NCBI RefSeq assembly: GCF_004917065.1
Contig: NZ_SSYA01000002.1
Coordinates: 1,155,897 to 1,219,896 of the forward strand
Length of the DNA: 64,000 bases
Source of the DNA: Geomonas ferrireducens
Lineage (GTDB): Bacteria; Desulfobacterota; Desulfuromonadia; Geobacterales; Geobacteraceae
Reading direction: 5' to 3'
Shown: positions 42,701 to 50,363 of the stretch, in pieces
How the letters are laid out: the number at the start of each line of letters is the position of its first letter
Numbering within the stretch: position 1 is the first letter of the stretch
Translations under genes and position numbers: made by a program
The notes under the pieces: model-generated
Database searches by the model: none
What the model saw: the letters and a program-made list of their open reading frames with translations, nothing else
What the model was told of the DNA's origin: nothing

Positions 42701-45563
42701 TCTCGCTCACCGCCCCCTCACCTTTCAGGGAGAGCCACTCACCCAGGCGCCACCCCGCGTCGAGGCCGAAGAGGGTGGTGTCCTTCAGGGCGTGCTCCTC
42801 GACCACCGCGGTGCCCCCTAGGTAGGAGCCGTTCCCCGAGTCAAGAAGCGCACGGCCGCCGTAGACGTAGCGCTTCTCGCCTCCCCCTGAGGCCTGGTAG
42901 GTGACCACGATGGAGACCGGGTTAAGGTTCCGGTCCAGCGAGGGGACCGGCTCCTTGAAGAGGATGGTGCCGGCCAGGTAGTCGATCGAGTAGTCGGCGT
43001 AGCGGACCTTTTCCGTGATGGAGAGGACCCGTTCGGAGTGGTAGCGGTCGCGGACCTCGATGCGCACCCGCTCGCTGTTTTCGAAGACCGGCCTTTTGGA
43101 GAGGAGGTAATGGCCGGAGGTGCCGTTACCCGGGATGTCGTCGCGGGTGATGGTCTCCTCGGTACGGCTTTCGAACCCCTTCAGGGTGAGGTGATTGCGG
43201 TTCACCTCGAACTTCGCGCCGTTCAGGGCACGGTCGTAGCGGGAGAACTCGTTTTCGGAGAGGTCGGTGCGGTAGTCCCCCCCCATTACGTAGGAGCGTC
43301 CCGACTCGAGTTTGAGGTATAGCTTGCCGCGCGACTGCGCGTCGTAGCCGATGTCGGTCGCGTCGCCGTAGACCGGGTAGTATTTCTCCGGGTCGATGCT
43401 CTGGAAGACGCCGTCGCGCCGCTCCTTGTGCGAGTCGTAGGCGGCGGTGAGGAGGTATTTGTCGAGGAGCTTGCCGCGGGTAAAGAAGGCGAGGCGCTCT
43501 TGGTGAAAGAGCCCCGAGTCGAAGCGGTCGTCCTTGCCGATGTTGTCGAGGTTGCCGCTGGTCGCCTTGGCGCCGACGGTCGCGGTCCCGAGGCCGACGA
43601 GGATCCAGTCGCGCCGGTCGTTGGCGGCCAGGAGGGTAGCCGGGGTGTTGGCCGGTGTGTTAGCCGGGGTGGGGGCGGCCACAGTCGGACCAGTCGGACC
43701 AGTCGGACCAGTCGGACCGGTCTGACCGGTCGGACCGGGCGCCTGAGCTGCACCGGCCCCACCAGCCCCACCGGCACCGGCCCCACCAGCCCCAGCCCCA
43801 GCCCCAGCCCCAGCCCCAGCAGCCCCAGCAGCCCCAGCAGCCCCGGCAGTGCCGGCAGTGCCGGTCGGCACCAGCGCAAAATCTCCCCGCGCCGGGCCGC
43901 CGAAGGGGACCGTCACGAACTGGCTCCACCCCACCCCGGCAAAGGCTGTGTTGTAAGGGACCGACTTGAGCCCGGCCCCAAGGGTGCTCCGGTCGATCTT
44001 CAGCACGTGGTCGCCGGCGGATACGCCGGTGAAACTGTAGTTACCTTCGGCGTCGCTCCAGACGTACGAGCCGTCCTCCAGGTAGATGCGCACCCGGGGC
44101 TCTCCCGGCTCGCCGGGATCGGGGACGCCGTTGCCGTTATGGTCCCTGAAGATCCTTCCCAGAATCACCGCCTTGTCCCCGAGGATGGAGGGGCGCACTT
44201 TCACTGCGGCACTCGCCGGGGGTGAGACGCTGCTGCTCCCGGCGGCGGTCACGCCGGAGGCACGCGCCCAGTTAACACTCGTCCCCACCGGCACCTCGGC
44301 GGAAAGCACGAGCCGGTAGTTGAGGGTCTTCCCGGCTCCCGGGGCGAGCGAGCCGATGTCCCAGCTGAGCTGCTGCGAGGCACCGACCGGATCGCCGACG
44401 GAAAAACCATCGACATGGCTCGACCCCTTCAGGTACCGGAACCCCCTCGGTATCCGGTCGCTCACCGTCACGTGCTCCAGGGCCGCCGCGCCGACGTTTT
44501 CCACCCGCACCGCGTAGGCGACGATGTCTCCCGCCTCGGCTACGCTGCTCCCGGCCTGCTTCGCGACCAGCAGGGCGCGCGCGAGCACCGTGTTGAAGGT
44601 GCTGTTGGTGAGGGTCGGCGTGGGGTTGATGCTGCTGGTGACGCCGGCCGTGTTGACGATGGTGGCATTTCCCTGGGCGTCCAGGCGCACCACGGCGTCG
44701 AAGGCGAGCGCTCCGCTGAAACCGGCGGGAAGCTCGGTGACGTCGTAGATGAGCGAGCGGCTAACGGCATCGTAGCTCACCGTCCCGGAAAGGCCGGCGG
44801 GAAGAAGGGCGCTCCCCTCCTGGTAATCGAGGAGCGGATCGAGCGGGTCGATGACGCGCACTCCCGACACCGGCGCGGACCCTGCGTTGGCGAGCGTGAT
44901 CCGGTAGGAAAGGAGCGTCCCGGGAAGGACGGCGCCCGCTGGGGTCACCGATTTCAGGAAGGAGAGCCCTCCCGGAAAGGGGACCTGCACCTGGTCGTTC
45001 GTACTGCTCGAGCGTGCGGAAACAGCGACCGAGGATGCGGTAACGAGGATGGCGGCGACCTTCCCTTCGCTCCCGGCAGGCGGCGTCACCCTGAGCACCA
45101 GGTCCACCGAGCCGCCGGCGGGAACCGGGCCGAGCACCTGGACTCCTTCGGGGTTGGCGGGAACGGGGGTCACTCCGTCGGGGAGGTAGAAGCGCAGCTT
45201 AGGGAGGGAAACCGTCTCCCCCCAGCTACCCTGGAGCGTCGCCTTCAACTGGAAGCTATCGGATAAATTCCCCTTGTTGGTGAGGGTGTGCAGGAAATCG
45301 ACGGGGACGCCTGCCGGGGTGGTGGCGTTTCGGGGGGGTACCAGGTCCGGAGCGGCCAGGTCCTTCACCGTGATCACGGTCTGGTTGGAGCGCGCCTGCC
45401 GGGAGACCGGTGCCGCATAGCGGGTGCCGAAATCGTGGGTGATCACCGTGCCGGACGGGGTCAGCGCGAGAGAAACGCAAGGCAGGGCGAGCAGAAGCGT
45501 CAAGCCCGCAAGGCACGCCCGGATTGCCCCCCCTCCCATGTACCGCCATGCCGGGATCTTCAT
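39786..45563 (-). CDS. Giant OmpA-family surface protein with collagen-like hinge
   Basis: This 1925-residue exported protein has a signal segment (LAGLTLLLALPCVSLAL), two DUF11-type beta-sandwich repeats (about 200-455), an SdrD-B-type domain (about 465-545, GRIFRDHNGNGVPDPGEPG), a low-complexity Gly/Ala region and collagen-like GPTGPTGPTGP (about 565-630), a large beta-strand-rich region (about 650-1480) that looks like an outer-membrane barrel, a Pro-rich linker (QLPPPPPAPEPVALQPVPVP), an OmpA-type peptidoglycan-binding domain (about 1650-1760, VIVEGHTDGIGSAPYN, DNTTTPGRRLNRRVEL), and a C-terminal beta domain. It may span from the surface to the peptidoglycan. It lies 33 bp downstream of a smaller DUF11-like gene and overlaps the FecR-type gene. 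Confidence 0.85.
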   Translation of the reverse strand: MKIPAWRYMGGGAIRACLAGLTLLLALPCVSLALTPSGTVITHDFGTRYAAPVSRQARSNQTVITVKDLAAPDLVPPRNATTPAGVPVDFLHTLTNKGNLSDSFQLKATLQGSWGETVSLPKLRFYLPDGVTPVPANPEGVQVLGPVPAGGSVDLVLRVTPPAGSEGKVAAILVTASSVAVSARSSSTNDQVQVPFPGGLSFLKSVTPAGAVLPGTLLSYRITLANAGSAPVSGVRVIDPLDPLLDYQEGSALLPAGLSGTVSYDAVSRSLIYDVTELPAGFSGALAFDAVVRLDAQGNATIVNTAGVTSSINPTPTLTNSTFNTVLARALLVAKQAGSSVAEAGDIVAYAVRVENVGAAALEHVTVSDRIPRGFRYLKGSSHVDGFSVGDPVGASQQLSWDIGSLAPGAGKTLNYRLVLSAEVPVGTSVNWARASGVTAAGSSSVSPPASAAVKVRPSILGDKAVILGRIFRDHNGNGVPDPGEPGEPRVRIYLEDGSYVWSDAEGNYSFTGVSAGDHVLKIDRSTLGAGLKSVPYNTAFAGVGWSQFVTVPFGGPARGDFALVPTGTAGTAGAAGAAGAAGAGAGAGAGAGGAGAGGAGGAGAAQAPGPTGQTGPTGPTGPTGPTVAAPTPANTPANTPATLLAANDRRDWILVGLGTATVGAKATSGNLDNIGKDDRFDSGLFHQERLAFFTRGKLLDKYLLTAAYDSHKERRDGVFQSIDPEKYYPVYGDATDIGYDAQSRGKLYLKLESGRSYVMGGDYRTDLSENEFSRYDRALNGAKFEVNRNHLTLKGFESRTEETITRDDIPGNGTSGHYLLSKRPVFENSERVRIEVRDRYHSERVLSITEKVRYADYSIDYLAGTILFKEPVPSLDRNLNPVSIVVTYQASGGGEKRYVYGGRALLDSGNGSYLGGTAVVEEHALKDTTLFGLDAGWRLGEWLSLKGEGAVSESLDKGRGSAWKADLTLRPVEPLALALYYRKVEADFFNPSMSGNETGTEKFGARLDYRAAPNTRLYAESFVQRDELRDRRLFGNEIGASRRFSLLDADAGVKIIREDIDGKEGSSDLVWAGIKAPLNSKLDATLRREQLLSSSSIAEYQTKTFLKLDYRLNERTRAFLTEEYQEGSPLVRNATVFGLDSTLNDRMRLTTGYRLSSGVAGSTEQENVDLHTKLMEKEGFSLDSRTGYQVENSLSGERGQAILGLNSRYRLAQGLFVNSTFERVQTVQGNNGTRTAFTMAGEYLRAKDVKLTGRYEIRTGPEETASLYGAYAAFKVSPALTLVGKASLWDRDADQGNDLVVDSYIGGAFRPPGGNPWQLLTLLRYKVEKRGTLSGAPDNRSLILSAEPTYRLVSRWTAQGKYAGKLSWSEGTGGRLDTYTDLILAGLSYDLAERWELSAYLKLLNQYDAGMHSLGAVGSAGYRVYRNVVLSAGYNYARLDDRDLTGESYQGQGPFVGIKVKFDEDMFESAEARVTQLPPPPPAPEPVALQPVPVPEPKIIPAMLVTLERIDEPLAVSGSAELFTLLVNGSPARLPSTAVTLTRERLASLELKGGKFAVPLGLLMTVEAADEVASWHLVMMNREGEVLRAFTGIGAPPPRVAWDGETDRKEVVEGEIYQGQLQVTYRDGSVFRTGRELFGVNRSEAVLLTLAGGAFVFDKWALTPEAKRLLSGAARVLRERPREKVIVEGHTDGIGSAPYNVELSRKRCDSAADYLVRVEGIDPQRLLRRWYGKSRPVADNTTTPGRRLNRRVELKGDFRQVKEVAPDDRYRTRPFAVINGRDLPVDGFGRFETSLPGATERLQIEMGDAQGRYLATALPLPALTLAHPAGPVVVPFGSSASGVSVGPDGAVGCRLLGAVGAGERLEVDGAQVPVDRSGSFALELPVRSGDRVMGVVLRNGSGCSKLLNLRLRSAKEMLREEVKK
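43676..43870. repeat. Tandem short repeats encoding the collagen-like hinge
   Basis: Within the giant surface gene, nine-base units GTCGGACCA repeat about five times (43681-43738), and CAGCCC-type hexamers repeat about ten times (43775-43850). They encode GPT triplets and Gly-Ala runs. Such units are prone to slippage, so hinge length may vary between strains. Confidence 0.8.
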
Positions 45564-45596
45564 CGGTATCCCCGATCAATGCATTATTTAATTCAT

Positions 45597-46910
45597 TTAT
45601 TGGACCTGCGCCTTGAAGAATATGTACACCGTCCTGCCGGGGGCGATGCTTCCTCCCGCCGCATCCCCCGCCCCCTGGCCGAGCTGGGCCACGATGCCAC
45701 CTTCCTGTATCCGGGCCGTGCCGCACTCGGCGGCGGCGCATGGGGTTCCATCCCCCGCTGGGGAGAGCGAGACGAAGAGGGTGTCGGCAGCGACGGAAAG
45801 CCCCGCCGGGATGGGGCTTTCCAGGTTCACTTTCGCTGCGGGGGCGGAGCCGCTGTTCGTGATCCCCATCCGGTACTGGATCTCGTCGCCGGGAATCGCC
45901 TCGGCGCTCGCCTCAAAGACGCCCCCCCTGGTGATGTTGCGCACCGCTTCGGCAAGACCTACGACCGGGGCGGCCGCACGGGTCCCCACCTGGTCGCTGC
46001 CGCTTGCCCCCTCGCCCGTTGCGGCAAGGAGGTGGTCGCAGCGCGCCCCGTCGCTGCCGGACTCGGGGACGGTGACCGCCAGAAAGAAACGGAAGGACGC
46101 ACCGGGCGCCAGGGTCCCGGTGGTCGCGCAGATGCGCGTTTCACCAGCCTCGCGCACCCCGTCCCCGGCGACGCCCCCTCCCGCTCCGTCGTCGGCGAAG
46201 AGCTCCCCTTTCCACCCGCTCCCGCCGCTAACGGAAAGGACGAAGCTGTTCACCGTGTTGCCGACGTTGGTGACGATGTACGGGTAGTTCACCACGGTGC
46301 CGGGACCACCCACGCCATCCGGCGGGGCGGAAACGGTGACCGCGGCGGTCTGGCCGCAGGCGACGGTCTCGGTCTTCACCTGGTCCACGGCGAGCGCGTC
46401 GCCGGTGGAGACCGCAGTGAGGGGGACGCGGTAACTGGCACCCAGGGTGAAGAGAACCGGGGTCACCTGGACCACGAGCAGGGTTGAGCCTCCGGGAGGG
46501 AGCTCCGGCGTCAGGTAGCCGGCGCCGGAGATGGCGGCGGCGCGGTCCACCCCGCCGGGATCGGTGTAGCTGACCTTGAAGGCGCTTCCGCTGCCGGGCC
46601 CGGTAACGAGGAAGCGGTCCGGCCGGTCCCCCGCGTTCACGAGCAGCACGGCAAAACGCGCCGGGATTCCGGAGTAGGCGGCCTGCGACCGCGACTGCAG
46701 GGTCGCGCTCCCCTCGTAGATGCCTCCCCCCAGGTACGACGCATCGGACTCGCCCGCAAGCCGGACCATGAGGTCGGGCTGGTAGGCCGCGAAGGCCGTG
46801 TTTCCCATGAAGAGCAGGATAACGGGAACGTAACGAAGCCACGAAAGCAGTCGTATCAGAGGGTTACGGACGTTGCGGTATTTATTAATTTCAATTAATT
46901 TCATAACCAT
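45597..46910 (-). CDS. Secreted DUF11-like repeat protein
   Basis: This 437-residue protein has a signal peptide (IRLLSWLRYVPVILLFMGNTAFA, about 18-40) and at least two beta-sandwich modules of the conserved-repeat (DUF11) kind, e.g. VNYPYIVTNVGNTVNSF and DEIQYRMGITNSGSAPAAKVNLESPIPAGL quoted in pieces. It ends GRTVYIFFKAQVQ without a membrane anchor. It is the first gene of the envelope operon and probably interacts with the larger protein, whose N-terminal repeats are similar. No clear ribosome binding site is seen; ATG codons at 46910 and 46904 are both possible. Confidence 0.78.
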   Translation of the reverse strand: MVMKLIEINKYRNVRNPLIRLLSWLRYVPVILLFMGNTAFAAYQPDLMVRLAGESDASYLGGGIYEGSATLQSRSQAAYSGIPARFAVLLVNAGDRPDRFLVTGPGSGSAFKVSYTDPGGVDRAAAISGAGYLTPELPPGGSTLLVVQVTPVLFTLGASYRVPLTAVSTGDALAVDQVKTETVACGQTAAVTVSAPPDGVGGPGTVVNYPYIVTNVGNTVNSFVLSVSGGSGWKGELFADDGAGGGVAGDGVREAGETRICATTGTLAPGASFRFFLAVTVPESGSDGARCDHLLAATGEGASGSDQVGTRAAAPVVGLAEAVRNITRGGVFEASAEAIPGDEIQYRMGITNSGSAPAAKVNLESPIPAGLSVAADTLFVSLSPAGDGTPCAAAECGTARIQEGGIVAQLGQGAGDAAGGSIAPGRTVYIFFKAQVQ

Positions 46911-47022
46911 GAAAAAATAACAGAGGATCGGCGTGAGGCAACCGGGGAAAGAAAAATTGTCTTTTGTGCGTCCGGATGGTATGAACGAAGGCCGGGCGCG
47001 AAGGCGTCCGAGGGGGGAAAAG

Positions 47023-47262
47023 ATGGAAACCGCAAGCCGTTACTACCAGTTGGCCAACCGCGACATCGTCTACATGAAGTACATCCTGGAGGCGCACGAG
47101 GGGCTCACCACCATGAGCACCGTCGACGGCAAGCGCGGCATCGTCCGCGTCAACTACCCGGTATGTTTCGCAGAAACGGTGGACGAGATGATGCGGGCCT
47201 TGGCCGGGGAGATCACGGTGACCGAGGTGACCGAGGAGGGTGAGCCATGCTCGAAGGGATAG
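47023..47262 (+). CDS. DUF4911 domain protein
   Basis: This 79-residue protein resembles DUF4911, short proteins of unknown role in Geobacter-type bacteria: RYYQLANRDIVYMKYILEAHEGL, TTMSTVDGKRGIVRVNYP, and a helical end. The ATG at 47023 has GGGG at a suitable distance; a frame start at 46933 adds a basic unlikely extension. It overlaps tldD by 16 bp, so the two are translated together. Function is unknown; the fold seems to be alpha/beta, ferredoxin-like. Confidence 0.75.
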   Translation: METASRYYQLANRDIVYMKYILEAHEGLTTMSTVDGKRGIVRVNYPVCFAETVDEMMRALAGEITVTEVTEEGEPCSKG

Positions 47263-48629
47263 ACTGCGCGGCGCTTTTGAAACGCGCCCTCGCCGCCGGT
47301 GGTGAGTTCGCCGACATCTACTACGAGGACGGCGCCTACACAACGGTCGTCTGTGAGGACGGCAAGGTTGAGCGCGTGCTGGCCGCGGCGGACCGCGGCG
47401 TCGGCATCAGGGTCATCTCCGGCTTCTCCACCGCCTACGCCTACACGAACCAGCTCGACTACCGCTCGCTTTTGCAACTGGCCGAGACGGTGAGCCACGG
47501 CGTTCGCTCCGGACTCCCCGCCCCTGATTTCAACCTCTGCGCGCCGCGCCTCGCGCCGGGACAGGCCGTCTCGCTGCCGCCGGACCAGGTTGAGCTCGTG
47601 CGCAAGGTCGAGCTGGTGAACCGGGCCGACGTCGCCGCGCGCGGCTTCGATGCGCGCGTCCGCCAGGTGCTGGCGGTATACCGCGACTCCCGGGTGAAGA
47701 CCCAGTCGGTGAACTCCCTCGGTGAGTTCCACGAGGACGACGCCTGCGCCTCCGTCTTCATGGTGCAGGTGGTGGCCCAGGACGGAAAAGAGACCCAGAC
47801 CGGATACGAGCCGGTGGGTGGAAGCCGCGGCTTCGAGCTCTTCGACGCCATCTCGCCTGAGGAACTCGCGATCACGGCGGCAGGGCGCAGCGTGATGATG
47901 CTCGGCGCGCAGAAGTCCCCAGCCGGACGACTGCCGGTGGTTCTTTCCAGCGAGGCGGGGGGGACCATGGTGCACGAGGCGATCGGACACGGCCTCGAGG
48001 CGGACCTGGTGCAGGCAGGGACCTCGGTCTACCGCGGTCGCGTGGGGCAAAAGGTCGCCTCCGAGCTCATCACCGTAATCGACGATGCCACCATCCCCTA
48101 CGCACGCGGCACCTTCGGCTTCGACGGCGAAGGGACGGCAGCGCAGCGCACCATCCTGGTGGAAGACGGGGTCCTCAAGGGTTATCTCTACGACCGGCTC
48201 TCCGCGATGAAGGAGGGATGCGCCTCCACCGGCAACGGGCGGCGCGAGTCGTACCGCTGCCGTCCCATCGTGCGCATGACCAACACCCTCATCGCACCGG
48301 GCAAGAGCGATCCGGCTGACATAGTTAAAAGCGTATCCAAGGGGCTCTTCGTCAAACGGATGGGGGGCGGTCAGGTGAACACGGTGAACGGCGACTTCGT
48401 CTTCGAGGTGTCGGAAGGTTACCTGGTGGAAAACGGTGTGATAGGGGAACCGGTGCGCGGGGCGACGCTGGCGGGTAACGGCCCGGAGGTACTCGGGCAG
48501 ATCGCGATGGTGGGGAACGACCTCGGTTTCGGCATCGGCACCTGCGGCAAGGACGGCCAGGGGGTACCGGTCGCCGACGCGCAACCCACCCTCCTCATCC
48601 CGGCCATCACCGTCGGCGGCGCGCGCTAA
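47247..48629 (+). CDS. tldD: TldD family metalloprotease
   Basis: This 460-residue protein is a TldD-type subunit, part of the TldD/PmbA zinc protease that degrades unfolded peptides and processes microcins. The zinc-binding HEAIGHGLEADL (about 244-255) is intact, with preceding PVVLSSEAGGTMVHEAIGHG and later NTLIAPGKSDPADIVKSVSKG. The usual partner PmbA is not found next to it here. It is coupled with the DUF4911 gene. Confidence 0.93.
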   Translation: MLEGIDCAALLKRALAAGGEFADIYYEDGAYTTVVCEDGKVERVLAAADRGVGIRVISGFSTAYAYTNQLDYRSLLQLAETVSHGVRSGLPAPDFNLCAPRLAPGQAVSLPPDQVELVRKVELVNRADVAARGFDARVRQVLAVYRDSRVKTQSVNSLGEFHEDDACASVFMVQVVAQDGKETQTGYEPVGGSRGFELFDAISPEELAITAAGRSVMMLGAQKSPAGRLPVVLSSEAGGTMVHEAIGHGLEADLVQAGTSVYRGRVGQKVASELITVIDDATIPYARGTFGFDGEGTAAQRTILVEDGVLKGYLYDRLSAMKEGCASTGNGRRESYRCRPIVRMTNTLIAPGKSDPADIVKSVSKGLFVKRMGGGQVNTVNGDFVFEVSEGYLVENGVIGEPVRGATLAGNGPEVLGQIAMVGNDLGFGIGTCGKDGQGVPVADAQPTLLIPAITVGGAR

Positions 48630-48668
48630 CGCCGCCGTCGCGGCCGGACCTTTAGTCTCCGACCTCTC

Positions 48669-50189
48669 CTACCTCGAGCCGCCCCCTCTATGCTCGAGTT
48701 CCTTTTGCAGCCTCTCCAGAACCGGCAGGACCCGGTCGCCGATCCATATCTGCGGGTTCGACGGGGTCTCCCCCCTCTCCTCTTCCCACTTTCCGATGGT
48801 CTCACGGCTTTTCTCGAAGGCCTTGGTGAAGCTGAAGGTCTCCTTCAGCGCTTGGCCGACGAAGGCCTCACCGAACCAGGTGAAGTTCTCCCCGAAGCCG
48901 CAACCAAACGACTCGTGCGTCGCGTCCGACGCGGTGATGACGAGGCTCCCCGCGTCCCTGAGCGGCTCGACGAAGCCCCCCGAGAAGCAGGCGGAAACGA
49001 CGACCACCTTGTAACGGATGCCGGATTTGACGAGCAGCCGTTTGAGGAGTTCCGGGGTGACCTGCTTCAGCTCAAGGGGGGCGTTGCTGACGGCGAGCTC
49101 GTGGTCCCGCGAGCCGTGCGAGCTGAGGTAAAGGAAAAGGACGTCCTCGTCGCGGTTCATCACCTCGCCCACCCGCGCGAGGGCACGCTCCAGGTTCCCG
49201 ACCGTGGCGAAGGGAAGCGCGGTAGCACTCTGCGGGTTGTTCACCAGGAGCACCGATCGTCCGGCCGTGCCGAAACGGCCGTCGAAGGTCTGCCGAGCAA
49301 CGGTCAGCTCCTTCAGGAAAACGTCCTGCGAGGCGTCGCCGGCAAAGCCCACGAAGTAAAGGTCGGTGACGCCGGGGCGGCCGTGCCGCAAGCGTGAAAG
49401 CTCACCCTCCAGAAGCCTTTGCTGGGCGCTCAGCACCTCGTCATCGATGGTGAGCGCGCCGCTCTCGTTCCCACCCTCGCCGCTTGCCCAGAGGTCGCCG
49501 CGCTGGAAAAACCATAAAGGGGTCGCCACAAGGGCGAGAAACAGCAAAGCGATCCCGACACGGCGTGAAAGGTTGCGTGCTTTAAGGCGCAGGAGAAAAA
49601 CGAGCGACGCCGCGGCCCACCACCCGAAGAAGCGGTAGTAATGCGGGGCGGAGAGGTAATCGGAGAGGACTTCGAAGCGCCGCCACTGCGCGAGCCACTC
49701 GAGTGCGCCGTGGCAGAACTCAACCGGGATGCTGAAAGCGACCAGCGCCGCCGCGAGGGGGACGACCCCGGACCTGGGCGCTAGAAGCCGCTGTGCCGCG
49801 ACCCCGAAGAGGAGAAAGAGCGGCAGGTAGAAGAGGAAGTACGGCAGCGAGTTCGAGTAGAAACTGCCGCCGCGCCCGACGAGCAGGAAGGAGACCAGCA
49901 GGTTGAAGGCTAAGTCGGCCAAAACCAGCATGACCAGGTTGGCGGGGAGGGTGCTGAGCGTCTCCAGTTCGCTGCGCAGAAAGAGCACGCCGCGCACCCC
50001 GTCCAGGAGGTCGCGGCCGAGCTGCAGGAAAAGTGCGCGACGCGGCGCAGGCTCCGGGCGCAGCGGGAGGCCGGTCTCCTCCGCCCCGCAGGCGGTCGCC
50101 GTGGCGTCCTCGGCCGGGGCGTCGGGACGGTCCGTTTCCGTTATAGGTGCTGCTTCGGGCGCCTTATGCATGTCAGGTTCATTGGGCAT
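48669..50189 (-). CDS. Membrane-tethered C13 (legumain-like) peptidase
   Basis: This 506-residue protein has about six hydrophobic segments in residues 75-230 (e.g. LVMLVLADLAFNLLVSFLLVG, LFFLLFGVAAQ-like, GIALLFLALVATPLWFF) and a C-terminal soluble caspase/legumain fold. The catalytic His is in LYLSSHGSRDHELAV and the catalytic Cys in VVVSACFSGGFV. This combination is known in uncharacterised bacterial C13-family proteins. The orientation places the peptidase domain on one side of the inner membrane. Substrate is unknown. It is monocistronic, on the strand opposite to tldD. Confidence 0.85.
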   Translation of the reverse strand: MPNEPDMHKAPEAAPITETDRPDAPAEDATATACGAEETGLPLRPEPAPRRALFLQLGRDLLDGVRGVLFLRSELETLSTLPANLVMLVLADLAFNLLVSFLLVGRGGSFYSNSLPYFLFYLPLFLLFGVAAQRLLAPRSGVVPLAAALVAFSIPVEFCHGALEWLAQWRRFEVLSDYLSAPHYYRFFGWWAAASLVFLLRLKARNLSRRVGIALLFLALVATPLWFFQRGDLWASGEGGNESGALTIDDEVLSAQQRLLEGELSRLRHGRPGVTDLYFVGFAGDASQDVFLKELTVARQTFDGRFGTAGRSVLLVNNPQSATALPFATVGNLERALARVGEVMNRDEDVLFLYLSSHGSRDHELAVSNAPLELKQVTPELLKRLLVKSGIRYKVVVVSACFSGGFVEPLRDAGSLVITASDATHESFGCGFGENFTWFGEAFVGQALKETFSFTKAFEKSRETIGKWEEERGETPSNPQIWIGDRVLPVLERLQKELEHRGGGSR

Positions 50190-50363
50190 GGTCGAGCATC
50201 ATATCATGAAGACACAGCTTTGGAAGAGTGTTTAAGCTGGCTTTACTTGATTTTATTAACTTTTTTGTTTTTCAATCGCTTCAATCCTGCTACCATTGCC
50301 GTCGGCCTGTACGTATAACCGCGCCGGGCAACCACTTCCCACAGCTTTAGCGAGGTTTCCACC

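Noticed and set aside
41091..42821. Long plus-strand frame opposite the giant surface gene (576 codons)
   Set aside because: An antisense shadow; the minus strand encodes the coherent barrel region and the OmpA domain.
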